From assembly GCA_022605955.1 (NCBI GenBank), contig JAKCOZ010000041.1:280001-344000 (forward strand): a DNA stretch of 64,000 nucleotides. Reading direction: 5' to 3'. The stretch's first letter is position 1, and each line of letters starts with the position of its first letter. The notes beneath the pieces were generated by a model. It ran no database searches. It had not been told where the DNA came from and worked only from the letters and a program-made list of their open reading frames with translations. Below, piece after piece: positions 37,406-48,115 of this stretch. This DNA comes from Rallus limicola (lineage: Eukaryota > Chordata > Aves > Gruiformes > Rallidae). The translations under genes and the position numbers were made by a program.

Positions 37406-37965
37406 AGACGGGCAGTAGCATACTTCTCCAAACAATTGGACACCGCTGCAAAAGGGTGGCCTGGTTGCTTAAGAACAGTAGCAGCTGTCATTCTAAACAT
37501 CCAAGAAGCCGAACACTGGTTCACTGATGGAAGCAGCTACATGCTAAATGGAAGGCGACACTCTGGATATGCTATCACTACCTCTGAAAAGGTAATAGAG
37601 TCTGGGCCACTACCAGCTGATGTCTCAGCACAGAAAGTTGAGATCATAGCCCTTACCAAAGCCCTAGAAAGAGCTCAAGAAAAAATTATAAATATTTGGA
37701 CTGACTCTAAATATGCCTTCGGAGTGGTGCATACTCACGGGGCGATTTGGAAAGAAAGAGGACTGTTAAATTCTCAGAGAAAAACTACTAAACATGCAGA
37801 AGAAATACTGAAACTCCTGGATGCAGTCCTACTTCCTGAGAGGGTGGGAATTGTGCACAACAGAGCACACCAGAAGGTGAGCACAAAATTGGCAAGAGGG
37901 AATGAGCTGGCAGACAGGTAGGCAAAACAGGCAGCCAAAAGAACTGATACAGTAGGGGGCATGTT
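37406..37965 (+). pseudogene. pol: RNase H domain, ERV-A pol
   Basis: After the stop at 37403 the frame continues with the end of the connection (AVAYFSKQLD, GWPGCLRTVAA). It then jumps to FTDGSSY, the first RNase H catalytic Asp, followed by the conserved Glu region (KVEIIALTKAL), TDSKYAF and the last Asp-containing helix (GNELADR) before TAG 37919-37921. About 80 residues normally found between connection and RNase H are missing, so there is an internal deletion near 37505-37520. Confidence 0.88.
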
Positions 37966-38084
37966 AATACCTGATGGACAACTGTCCTTAGAAAGTAAAC
38001 CAGAGTATACTAAAGAAGGCCATAAGCTTATTGATTACATGGGGTGATCATATAAAATGAGAAAGGGTGGGCTATCATTTCTCA

Positions 38085-39155
38085 TGGGAGGATAGTGATC
38101 CCTTCCTACATGCTATGGTCAGTAGTCCGTGAAAAGCATAAGAAAAGGCACTGGGGGGGGGGCAGAGGCCCTATACAAAAACCTTATTAAAAATATAATA
38201 GCACAAAATCTATACACTACTGTCAAACAAGTAACCCAACAATGTGATCTTTGCCTCCAGACTAACCCTAAAATTGTGAAAAGGCTAAAATTAAGAAAAA
38301 TTGGGAAAGGGAATGGTCCAGGACAACATTGGCAGATTGACTTCTAGGAATCCCCTAGAAAAGGGGGGTGTCGATATTTGCTGGTACTAACAGATACCTT
38401 CACAGGCTGGCCAGAAGCCTTTCCGTGCAGAACTGCTAAAGCACGGGAGGTGACTAAAACATTGCTTCAAGAGGTAATACCCAGGTTTGGAGTTCCTGAG
38501 GTAATATCCTCGGATAGGGGACCACATTTTGTATCCAAAATAGTGCAACAGATCAGTCACCATCTAGGAATAGATTGGTAATTACAATCTAGTGGCCAGG
38601 TGGAGAAAATGGACCACCTAATCAAACAACAAATTATTAGGCTGGGACAAGAGACAGATCTGACTTGGCCCCGGTCATTGCCACTAGCCCTCACCTGAAT
38701 ACGAACCAGACCCAGAGCAAGGGAGGGGCTCAGCCCATTTGAAATTCTGTATGGACGACCCTATGGGTACAGAAGGGGACATCCTCACAAATAGGAGAAG
38801 AAACAATGAATTCCTACATGATGGCACTAAAATAAACAATTGAGGAGGATTGAAAACCATGTAATGTATACTCGTAGCAGGCGTCTAGATGGGCCTGTTC
38901 ATAATGTACAGCCAGGGGACTATGTATACGTTAAGTCTTTTGCAGAGAAAACTCTGGAGCCACAGTGAACCGGACCCCACCAAGTCCTTCTCACTACCTA
39001 CACGGCCATCAAGGTTGAAGGGCAGAACTCTTGGATTCACCACACCCGGATCAAAAAGGCCCCTGAAGCCTCGTGGAAAGTAACTCCATATAACGAGGGA
39101 CTGAAACTGAAACTGGTTCGGACAAACGAGAGTAAGAATAAAGGAGATGATAAGT
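38085..39155 (+). pseudogene. pol: Integrase domain, ERV-A pol
   Basis: All three integrase parts are recognisable in pieces. The zinc-binding domain shows HKKRH (~38128-38142) and CDLC (~38250). The catalytic core shows LTDTFTGWPEAF (first Asp, ~38385), SSDRGPHFVS (second Asp, ~38508) and SGQVEK (Glu, ~38595). The C-terminal domain runs to about 39153 and includes a Trp-to-stop change (TGA 38968-38970). Breaks include a frameshift at a 10-G run (38153-38162), TAG 38346-38348 and TAA 38580-38582. The DDE residues are present, but the protein is split into at least five pieces. Confidence 0.88.
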
Positions 39156-39273
39156 AAGTGAATAAACCGATCTCACCATAAGGCTGAGTAAACCAACCAA
39201 CCTCACCCAACCTGGTCTGTATCCTAGTTGTAATGTTTAAAGAAAGTTATTTTTAACTTCTTTTTAATATTAG

Positions 39274-40618
39274 ATGCGGCTAAAGAACAATTAGAGTAAG
39301 AAAAGAATGATTCAATCTATCATTATAACCTGCTTCTGAATAACAATAGCACTTATATCTCTAGGGGATGCTTCTCACAATCCTAATCATAATTCAAAGT
39401 TGGGAAAGTATTCTGGGCCAAGAAAATCTTAGATGGCCATGGTCCCAAGCTTATATCGGATACACTGAGTCCATGGGGAAATATTCAGCTTGAGAAAATT
39501 TAAGTCTATCCACTGTAGTTATGCATGGGAATCAAGTATATAAGGAGAAAGGGAAACATTAATCAGAACCGATTAATAAGAGATGCAACTGGGTTGTTAG
39601 GAACAGGATTAAATCCAATAGATTCAGAAGTGATAATGAACAAATTAGCATCTACCACGGCAGATTTATCAAAACTGCAACACCCATCGAAATCCTCATT
39701 ACTAGCATTAGGAGCACAGCAATGGTTAATTTCAAAAGTACTTCGCAGATGGGAAGAAATTAATATAAAGGACCACCAGCTTATTACTGAAGCCCAACAT
39801 ACATACTGTCACAGCTTTGGTGTTAACGATACGTGATGCAGCAGCAATTACCATACACCCCATTGTGGCCCTTGGGATTAACCATGATGGAACTCTGCCG
39901 TATCCTTTGGAACATAGAACTTAGGCTAGGAAAATGGGCAATAAGTGGCAAACGGTAAACCTTGGGTCCTGCATTATGAGAGAACAGCAAGGCTTCCTCT
40001 GCGAAAGTAATACCATAACAACTCAGGATACTTGTTTAGATACAGATCAAAAGATATGTCAGTTTGAGGCCCAACCAAATGCAGATTTAAAATCAATAGT
40101 TGTCTATGCAGGAAAGGCATGTGCATGTTTGAGAACAAGGTGTGACACAATAACAATAGATGAAAAGATAGAAAAAACGAAGAATTACTCAAATTACTGC
40201 ATTTACAATTACCCAGCCCCAATAACCACCTACCAAATATTAAGATCTATTAGAGAGAATATCTCCCGCCCCCATAGGATTAGATATAAGGAATATAGAA
40301 AATTTATTAAAGCATGAAGATTTACTACAAATACTAGAAGAAATCAAGGACAAAGGAAAAGAAACACTTATTACAATCCATCATGATGTGGAAGGGGTTA
40401 GGAAAATCTTAAAGAAAGTCGGACAAGACGGGAATCATAACTGGTGAGATACTCTTTTGGGCTGGTCACCTTCTGCAATAGGGATCCTCAATACCATGGT
40501 ACACCCCATTGTAATTCTGTTGATAAGCATGGGAATTGTGTTAATATTGACCTTTATGTTGTACCTGTGGGTTTGGAGAATGTACAAAAGGATCGCCATT
40601 ATATATGATGCCTTATAA
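39274..40618 (+). pseudogene. env: Envelope remnant, ERV-A
   Basis: A splice-acceptor-like TTTTTAATATTAG ends at 39273. The ATG at 39307 starts a short hydrophobic signal-like stretch (MIQSIIITCF) with a TGA at codon 11. Two longer open pieces follow, 39525-39836 and 39934-40317. The second is rich in Cys and has a CACLRTRC cluster. The C-terminal part, with a TGA at 40445-40447, has a strongly hydrophobic segment at about 40510-40580 and a short basic tail (RMYKR) ending at TAA 40616-40618, as expected of a membrane anchor. There is little room for a surface subunit, so most of it is missing or the family is unusually short. Confidence 0.75.
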
Positions 40619-40663
40619 CATTCAGGAAATCTGGCTAAGTAAAAGAATTTACTTTAGGGAATA

Positions 40664-40676
40664 GAAAAGGGGGGAT
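40664..40676 (+). promoter_or_regulatory. Polypurine tract
   Basis: GAAAAGGGGGGAT directly precedes the 3' LTR (40677), the site of plus-strand priming in retroviral reverse transcription. Its position fixes the start of the LTR. Confidence 0.85.
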
Positions 40677-41342
40677 TGATGTATGGGTATAGAAAATTAA
40701 CTAGATATTAACTAGGTATTTGAAAATTAACTAGATGATCATGGTCTCGGGAAAGGGGGGAAAGCATGACAAATCTGCTTTTCTCTCAGAGCAAAGGGTT
40801 TGTGATAACTTCATGTTAACTCGAGAAAGAGGTAAAAGGCAAGAATTCAAAGGCAGAATGTTATCAGCCCACGGCTGCTCTCTCAGGCAAGCAGAGCCGA
40901 GGCGCATCCCGTATCTCTTCGACAAAGAAAAACAGACGGCTGAAATATGTCCATGGGCCCCTCACAAGGACATCAATTAGCACAGACTGATAGAGGCACT
41001 GCAGGCTGGCAAGATCCTTGCATTCCAGGCAAGAGGTGAAAATACATCATGAGGAAGACATACAGCCTTCCTCCCAGAGACCCCTGCCCACGACCCTTAC
41101 AAGGATCTGCGCAAGCGCCAAGGACTGATAAGCTAATTAGCATGAGAAGCAAGAGTAGGCGGGTTTAGGTACTTAATATGTATAGGCGTTGATAGAATAT
41201 TCATAGTTTTACTGCATAAATGTAAGATCGGTCGACTGCTTCGGCATGCACGCTTGTGGCGGAGAGATCCCCCGTGCATCTGCGTGCAATAAACATACCT
41301 ACTTTATAACTTTCGAGTTATAGAGTCGATTTCCGTACGTCA
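40677..41342 (+). mobile_element. 3' LTR of ERV-A
   Basis: 666 bp, aligned without gaps to 34246-34911. I count differences at 5'-LTR positions 34253, 34517, 34720, 34784, 34814 and 34854. Five are transitions and three of those are CpG-type changes. It ends CGTCA and is followed by non-telomeric DNA (GCACCCTGG). The 4-6 bp on its right do not match the bases left of the 5' LTR (GTTAG), so there is no target duplication. Confidence 0.95.
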
Positions 41343-43360
41343 GCACCCTGGTGTGACCTGCCTCCCAGCAGCACATCACCCCTGGTGTAGATGGCATGGA
41401 CCTTGCATCTATGGTGTGCTATTTTCACTTGGGTCACCACACACTTTGGGAGGCCCTGGGCTTTCTGCACCACACCAACTCTAGGCTTTCCTGGAGGTTT
41501 GCTGCTGTGTTTGTCCACTAAGTGGAGTTGTGTTGGGCACCCAGGCACCTGGCATGGCACTAGAGGGGATTTTTGTGGGTTTTTTTGTTTTGTTTTAATG
41601 GCATAAAAACGAGAGCTCTGAAATAAAAGTCTTCAGTACATTTTCCTACCTGCCCAGACCTCCTCAGGTGACTTTCTGGATCAACATGCTGTTATCACCT
41701 TTTCTCTGTAAAACAAAAATTCATAAAATATAAATAGCAAAAATTAAATGAGCACTGAAATCTCCCTTGTTATATACTGATTAGCTTAAGTCTTAGAGTC
41801 TGAAGGGAAATTAGTAGGAAAAGATAAAGCACTTGAGGGCTCTCTGCATTTTGATGAGCCTCATGGTGTAGTTGATGCTGAGCACATGGATCTTCAGTGC
41901 TGAAAGATTTCATCAGCTGCTCAAGCTGGTAAAGTCAGAACCAAACACAGAAGTCTCCTGGAGGATTAATTGATCCCACTGAGGTCTGTTACCAACAAAG
42001 TTTCCCCATGGACTCGTGTTGTGGAAAACATTAGTTGAAACTTAGCACTAGAAACGTAAACATGAATAGCTGGAGTGGACAAGGCTGATAGTCCCTGGTA
42101 CAGGAACTGTGACGACTGTACTGCAAGATGCTGAAAAGCTCATCAGCTGAAACCAGCCTCAGAGGGTGTGAAACAGGGGGTAGGGTCACTGAGTACTGCC
42201 TCAGAAGATGAACATTTCAAAACAGGTCAGGAACAAAACAGCAAAACCCAAAAGCCAATAAAAAGCCAGGAGACCCCAGTCCTCACTGTTACTATTGGTC
42301 TGAAGTGCTGAGGTGTTAGAAACCTTGATTGTAAGGGCAGAGCGTCTGAGGGGTGTCTTTGTTCAAGGTCCCTCTTCAGAGGCAGGCAGAAGAACGTTGA
42401 CTCTAATGCTGAGAAAGCCTTGCCGTGTTCCATCAAGCCAGACACCCAGCCCTGACTCCCAGCCCTCGGGGAGGGAGAGCCTTTCCTTCAGGCACGGCTC
42501 AGGTTTTTACTGGGGCGGTGGGATGTCCAGTGAAGGGCCAGGATACAAAACCTCCTGCCATCTCTGGAGAGTGCAAGGACGCAAGGAGGCCCAAGAGTAA
42601 TGAGGAGAAGGTGTCTCCTCATAGTCCTCAGTGACAGTGACAACTGCCATAGCCAAAGGGACAAAGATCTCTGTACTGCTAAGCTTCTCTGCATCGCTCA
42701 TGCTCTCATCATCCCCACCTCAGGGTGTCCTATGCTGTCTCATATATTTCCCTGAAGTCTTTAGACACCCATCTCATTTTTCCACCTTTTCCTAACCTTG
42801 TCATCTCCCTTCCTGTACTGATGTCTCTCCTTGAAAGCCAAATATGTGGCATGATCACTGCGTGATGTCTTGCACCACAGCACTACCATGGGAGTGACAT
42901 TTCTTTCTCCCAGTGTCCAGGAGAGACATCTCAGGCTGCACTTTGTAGTTTCATCCTGCTTTATGCCACTACAGGGCAACTCTCCATCGTCTCTGCAACC
43001 ACTCTTCAAGCAGTCACAGGCTGTGGCAACAGGGCCCTGAGCCCCTGCATCACAAGGCTAACGGCCATCCCGTGCTTCAGGCCCCGAAGCCCATCTTGGC
43101 AGACCTCCTCAGGACCCTCTCCAGTTCCTCTCTGTTCTTCCAGGAGCGCTACAGCAGGACACACTGTCCCATGGGGGTAATGCAGATGGGGGGAGACATC
43201 TGGCAGGGGAGTGTGGCCATGGGCAGAAGCAGCCTCTTGAGGAAGGACGGGGAAGGTCAATGAGGAAGAGTTGCTGTGTGTGTGAATGAGCAGTGGGACT
43301 GCATGGAGCTCTGCCTCGTGACAGATGGTGAGCCAGGGGAGAGCTGGTGGGTCAGGAGTA
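41343..43360. other. Gene-poor segment; diverged copy of OR-flanking sequence inside
   Basis: No convincing gene. A stretch around 42405-42490 (AGCCCTGACTCCCAGCCC and neighbours) matches 56315-56400, upstream of the intact OR gene. Weaker similarity links 41960-42000 with 56185-56235, in the same order and orientation. This suggests an old, decayed copy of the sequence that flanks olfactory receptors at this locus. The remaining short open frames look like chance. Confidence 0.4.
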
Positions 43361-43470
43361 ATGGACAGACCAATACAAGGGACATTTTGGTTGATGTCTG
43401 TTGTGGAGCAGCCTTGTTAAGAAGCAGCAGCAGAGAAGGCTTCTTCAGACAGCTGAAAGAATGGAACCTG
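43360..43470 (+). mobile_element. Possible ancient CR1 endonuclease-region scrap
   Basis: The stretch from GGACATTTTGG onward (translating as DILVDVCC... and FFRQLKE) resembles the CR1 endonuclease passage reading roughly GVCYRPP...FYRQL. The match is short and diverged. Confidence 0.3.
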
Positions 43471-43544
43471 ATGGCATGAAGCCTCGGAAAGCCAAAATCA
43501 AAACTCAGCAGCCTTGCCAGACAGAGCTACGACCGTCGGTGAGT

Positions 43545-44312
43545 CAGGAATCTGGAGCATCTTCCAAAGGCTCTTCTTTCCAATTGGAGCTGCTAGAATG
43601 CACAGCTTCCATAGTCTCCAAGCAGCCTTGTGTCGGTGGGTCGGTTGTAGCTTCACTGAGGAAGGAAGCTGGATTCCCAGCGTTAGTTCCTTCAATCACA
43701 ACCTCGTCAGACTCCAGGAGAAGAGCTGGACACTTCGGAAATCTGGATGGGGAAAGCCAATGGTTTCTATGTTGTTCCAGAACGGCAGACACAGCATGAG
43801 AGACCATTCCTGTCATCTTCTGGCCCAAAGGGAATTTCAGGACTTCTTCAATGTGAAGTGTCATGGCAGCTCCTGCTCGCCAACACACTGGCCATCCCCT
43901 GCTCCCTTCATCCAGCTGTTTAGAGAAGGATGGCTCTGCTCTTCTATAAGATCCCAAACTCTGATCCAGGACTCCCAGGGCTCCTCCTTGTTTCTCATGA
44001 GGAAAGAGCCGAAAGGGTTTGGTCACGTCCAGCAGCCCCAAGGCTGGAGCTCTCATCGGGTCCGTTTGAAGTGTATTAAAACCTTTCTGGGCATCTTTTG
44101 TCCACACCAGTTGGGTGGGATTATTTTTCAGGAGTTCCTAAAGAGGCTTTGCTATTATTCCATAATTGTAAATCCACAACCAACACCAGCCTGTCATTCC
44201 CAAAAAGGTTCTGAGTTCTCTTACCCTCTGAGGAAGAGGAGCCTTGCAGGTGGCATCTTCTCACTGGGTACCTAATTCTCATTGTCATCTGGGAATTTCA
44301 TATCCCAGATGG
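43545..44312 (-). pseudogene. pol: Second retroviral pol fragment (ERV-B), RT thumb and connection
   Basis: On the minus strand this encodes VTHLGYEI, RELRTFLGMTGWC, WTKDAQKGF, APALGLLDVTKPF, HEKQGGALGVL and FSKQLDEGSRGWP, continuing into the RT connection (about 43650). The same motifs occur in ERV-A, but nucleotide divergence is high, so this is an older relative. Several stops interrupt it (for example around 44280). It continues upstream on the minus strand beyond a 139-bp insertion. No RNase H is recognised at its far end. Confidence 0.85.
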
Positions 44313-44319
44313 GTTACTC

Positions 44320-44458
44320 GTCTGTTTTGCCCGCCTTGTTAACGATTTTGACTCTTGAGCCTCTTAATAAATATTTTTCTCCCCTGTCCAACTAAGAAGG
44401 GGAGTAATAGTCTCATTTTGGTGGGCGTCTGGCCTTTAGCCAGGGCTAAACCACCACA
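44320..44458 (-). mobile_element. 139-bp LTR-like insertion with 7-bp target duplication
   Basis: Read on the minus strand it starts TGTGGTGGTTTAGCCCTGG and ends GGGCAAAACAGAC. It is flanked on both sides by GTTACTC on the plus strand (44313-44319 and 44459-44465). Removing it and one flank restores the frame of the interrupted RT, so it is a clean insertion. The body aligns with the first ~170 bp of the LTR-like element that starts at 51478 on the minus strand, which continues past CAGAC. This copy is therefore much shorter than the related LTR yet has complete insertion hallmarks. Confidence 0.7.
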
Positions 44459-44465
44459 GTTACTC

Positions 44466-44872
44466 ATTGTACCACTTCAGCTTTCTGTGGAGAGACTCGA
44501 TATCCACTGAGTCCCAAAAGATTTCAACACACTTGGCCATTGAATACAGCCAGGTTTTATCTCAGTTACTATTAATAGGTCATTCACATACTGCAGAAGG
44601 ATTCTGTCTCAGGAGGGAGGGTCCCAGGTTTCAAGTTCTCGTGCTAATTGATTCCCAAAGATTGCTGGGCTGCTTTTAGAGCCCTGGGGTAACACTGTCC
44701 AGGTGAGCTGGGTTTTCCTACCAGTGGTAGGGCTCTCCCATCAAATGCAGGTAGCTTTTGACTTTCTTTGTCTAAAGGCAGACAGAAGAATGCATCTTTC
44801 AGATCCAGCACTGTCACCCACACTTGGTTATTTCTCACTTTATTTCATATCCCAGGGACATAAAGGACAATA
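44466..44872 (-). pseudogene. pol: ERV-B pol fragment, RT palm
   Basis: The minus-strand translation shows WVTVLDLKDAFFCLPL (first catalytic Asp, about 44770-44820) and LLQYVNDLLIVT around 44570-44600. In the latter the YVDD box of this class reads YVND, so a catalytic Asp is lost. A stop lies just before it. Two tandem copies of a ~30-bp segment containing ATTTCATATCCCA sit at 44844-44900, next to the 5' end of the CR1 insertion, probably repair filler. Confidence 0.85.
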
Positions 44873-44904
44873 TTTCATATCCCAAGCGACATAAAGGACA
44901 ATAA

Positions 44905-46705
44905 AAAGAGTTTTTTTCAGGTATGTGAATAGTAAAAGGATGACCAGGGATAATGTAGGTCCCTTGTTGAATGAGGCGGGTGTCTTGGTAACAGGAGATG
45001 ATGAGAAGGTGGACATACTGAATGCCGCCTTTGCCTCGGTCTTTACTCCGAAGGCTTCTCGGGACCCACAGATCCCAGACGAAAGTAGGAGTGGTTGGGG
45101 AATGAATGGCTCCCCTCTAGTTGAGGTAGGGGTGGTCCAGGAGCGACTCAAAGGAATGGATGCACACAAATCCATGGGCCCAGATGGGATACACCCACGT
45201 GTGCTGAGGGAGCTGGCGGAGGTGATTGCGGAGCCGCTCTCTATCATCTTCAGTAGGTCCTGGACTACAGGAGAAGTGCCTGAAGATTGGAGGATAGCCA
45301 ATGTCACTCCAGTCTTTAAAAAAGGCAAGAAGGAGGATCCCAGTAACTATAGGCCAGTCAGCCTCACTTCTGTCCCTGGAAAGGTGATGGAACAGCTTGT
45401 TTTGGATGCCATCTCCAAACAACTGGAAGAGAAGAAGGTCATGAGGAGTAGTCAGCATGGATTCACCAAGGGGAGATCGTGCTCGACCAATCTCATAGCC
45501 TTCTATGATGTCATCACCAACTGGGTGGATGGAGGGAGTGCAGTGGATGTCATCTACCTTGACTTTAGCAAAGCTTTTGATACTGTCTCCCACGACATCC
45601 TGATAGAGAAGCTGAGGGAACAAGGGATAGATGAGCGGACAGTGAGGTGGTGTGAGAACTGGCTGTCGGACCGGGCTCAGAGGGTCGTGATCAGTGGAGT
45701 AGAATCTGAATGGAGGCCTGTGACTAGCGGTGTTCCCCAGGGCTCGGTGTTGGGTCCAGTCCTGTTTAATATCTTCATTGACGACCTTGATGAGGGAATT
45801 GCATCCACCCTCAGCAAGTACCCAATGATACAAAGCTGGGAGGAGTGGCTGACACGCAGGAACACTGCGCTGCCATCCAGAGAGACCTGGACAGGCTGGA
45901 GAGCTGGGCTGGGAAAAACCTAATGAAGTTCAACAAGAGCAAGTGTAAAGTCTTGCAGATGGGGAGGAACAACCGACTGTATCAGTACAGGCTGGGAGAT
46001 GACCTGCTGGAAAAGAGCTCTGTGGAGAAGGACCTGGGGGTCCTGGTTGATGACAGGTTGGCCATGAGCCAGCAGTGTGCACTGGTGGCTAAGAGAGCCA
46101 ATGGGATCCTGGGATGCATCAAGAAGAGTGTGTCCAGCAGGTCGAAGGAAGTGATCCTCCCCCTCTACTCTGCGTTGGTCAGGCCCCACCTGGAGTACTG
46201 TGTCCAGTGCTGGGCTCCCTGGTATAAAAAAGACAGGGACCTTGTGGAGAGAGTCCAGAGAAGGGCAACGAAGATGATTAGGGGCCTGGAACATCTCCCC
46301 TATGAGGAAAGGCTGAGTAAGCTGGGTCTGTTCAGCCTGGAGAAAAGAAGACTTAGGGGGGACCTAATTAGTGTTTATAAATATCTTAGAGTTGGGATGC
46401 AGGGGGAACTGGCCAGCCCATTTTCAGTGTCTGTGGGGACAGGACAAGGGGCAATGGCTGTAAGCTGGAGCACAGGAAGTTCTGCACCAACATGCGGATG
46501 AACTTTTTCACAGTGAGGGTGAGGGAGCAGTGGAATAGGCTGCCCAGGGAGGTGGTGGAGTCTCCTTCTCTGGAGATATTCAAGTCTCATCTGGATGCCT
46601 ATCTATGTAATATGAGATAGGGAGCCAGCCTTCTTTGGCAGGGGGGTTGGACCCGATGATCTCTTGAGGTCCCTTCCAACCCCTAAGATTCTGTGATTCT
46701 GTGAT
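44905..46705 (+). mobile_element. CR1 LINE, 5'-truncated, inserted in ERV-B
   Basis: This is the 3' ~1.8 kb of a chicken-repeat-1 element. The open frame from 44925 carries the RT core: [45 protein letters not shown] (catalytic Asp) and [14 protein letters not shown]. The [FY]ADD region near 45820-45835 is broken by a one-base frameshift. The conserved tail follows in another frame ([25 protein letters not shown]-type wording, [20 protein letters not shown]) to about 46400. The 3' UTR ends in ATTCTGTG repeats at 46688-46705, as is usual for CR1. The endonuclease is absent. Confidence 0.95.
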
Positions 46706-46719
46706 TTAGTAAGTAAGGG

Positions 46720-46875
46720 ATAGGGTTTGGCCAGCACAGGGTGCAAATCTTATTGCTCTGAGGTCTTGTACTACTCAGTATGTTCCATTGGGCTTTTTAA
46801 TTGGTAAAATAGGAGCATTATAGTCTGATTCACAGGCCACTAACAATCCATATTGTATAAACTTTTATCTATACC
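46720..46875 (-). pseudogene. pol: ERV-B pol fragment, RT fingers
   Basis: On the minus strand this gives YGLLVACESDYNAPILP, KKPNGTY, then VVQDLRAI and a proline-rich stretch ending at the CR1 3' end. It is the piece of RT that immediately precedes the part at 44820. CR1 therefore interrupted a once continuous pol. A TGA follows NGTY. Confidence 0.8.
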
Positions 46876-46924
46876 TCCACATCCATCCCAAACAACCGAC
46901 CTCCAAATACCAAGTCAGAGTTTC

Positions 46925-47040
46925 TCACAGCACTCTGATTGAGAAACTGGCTGCCACTGGCCTGGACAGGTGGACTATCTGCTGGGTTCAAAACTGACTG
47001 GATGGTCGGGCCCAAAGGGTAGTGATATGGGGTAGTGGAA
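46925..47040 (+). mobile_element. CR1 fragment (RT region)
   Basis: The translation around GLDRWTICW and LDGRAQRVV matches the CR1 RT passage that reads ...RTVRW..NWL.DRAQRVV in the longer copy at 45630-45690. There is an internal stop. It is a short, diverged relic. Confidence 0.65.
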
Positions 47041-48115
47041 GGGGCCTCTTCCAGCCCTCTTTGATTCACAATTTGTGATGGCCCAAGATTGTTTATAAGA
47101 AATTTGCAGTTGTATCCCTGTGCTGATTTGACTTCTGGTGCCCATGGAGCTGAACCTCCTCTTAAAGATGAAGTCATTCACTTTGTAATCTCAAAGACAG
47201 ATATAAATTAAGAGAATTAAAAATGCCAGAAATGCCAACACACTACCCTCTCCTCCATCGTTTATCCCCTCTCCCCACTGAGGGCTGGCTGGGAAGGGAC
47301 CCATGGTGGTCTTTAGCATGATGGTCTGCTCTGAGTGGGAAGAACATGAGAGTTCAATCAGATTGGCTGGTGCTTTCTCCTGAGCCAGCATGTATCCATG
47401 GGCATGGCCTACATGTTCTGTGGTTCTCCTCTGCACGCTACCTTGATCTTTGGGGATCAGAAAAGCTGCAGAAGATGCAGCAGAGGCTCTGACATCTCTG
47501 TGATCACAGTAGGATGCCAGTCATCTAGCTCAGCCCCAGGGGAAGAGCTTTGTCTGGGAGTGACCTGTGAGGTCGGAGCTGGCAGATGGGCAGGGAGAAC
47601 TTGTCTCAAGAACATGTTCTTGTGTGCTGGTCTAACCCAGTAGGCAGCTCAGCCCCACACAGCTGCTCACTTATCTCCCTCCCCCCAGGATGGAGAAGAA
47701 TCATACAAAAGCTAAAAGTAAGTCAACTCATGGGAAAACATAAAGACCATTTAACATATGAAGCCAAAGCTGCACACATGTAAGGAATTCATGCACTGCT
47801 TCCTAGGAGCAGGCAGGGGTTTAGCCACTGGCAGGAAAGCAGGGCTTCACCAGGAGTAAACAGTGTCTTGGGAAGACAGAAGCCATATTCCAAACATCCC
47901 TGACATTCCTCCTGCTTCCCCACTGCTCTTCTTGCTGAGCATGATGCCATGCAGTGTGGAATATCCCTTTGCCCAGCTGGGGTCAGATGTCCCAGCTGTG
48001 TCCCCTCCCACTGACTTGCCCACCCCCAGCCTGCTCACTGGCTGTGCAGGGTGAGAAACAGAGAAGGCCCTGATGCAGTGTGAGCACTGCTCAGCAGTAG
48101 CTAAGGACAGGGTGT
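47041..48115. other. No gene recognised
   Basis: About 1.1 kb of mixed-composition sequence. The short open frames on both strands show no recognisable domain, and I see no repeat family I can name. Confidence 0.4.

Noticed and set aside
34304..40980. Open frames of 64 and 81 codons repeated in both LTRs
   Set aside because: They lie in LTR U3, occur on both strands and show no domain; their duplication only reflects the LTR pair.
34241..41347. A target-site duplication for ERV-A under alternative LTR starts (34246 or 34249)
   Set aside because: Neither GTTAG nor AGTGA on the left matches GCACC on the right.
43514..44275. Plus-strand 253-codon open frame
   Set aside because: It lies antisense to a clear minus-strand pol fragment whose motifs explain the sequence.
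45117..45833. Minus-strand 238-codon open frame
   Set aside because: Antisense shadow of the CR1 reverse transcriptase frame.
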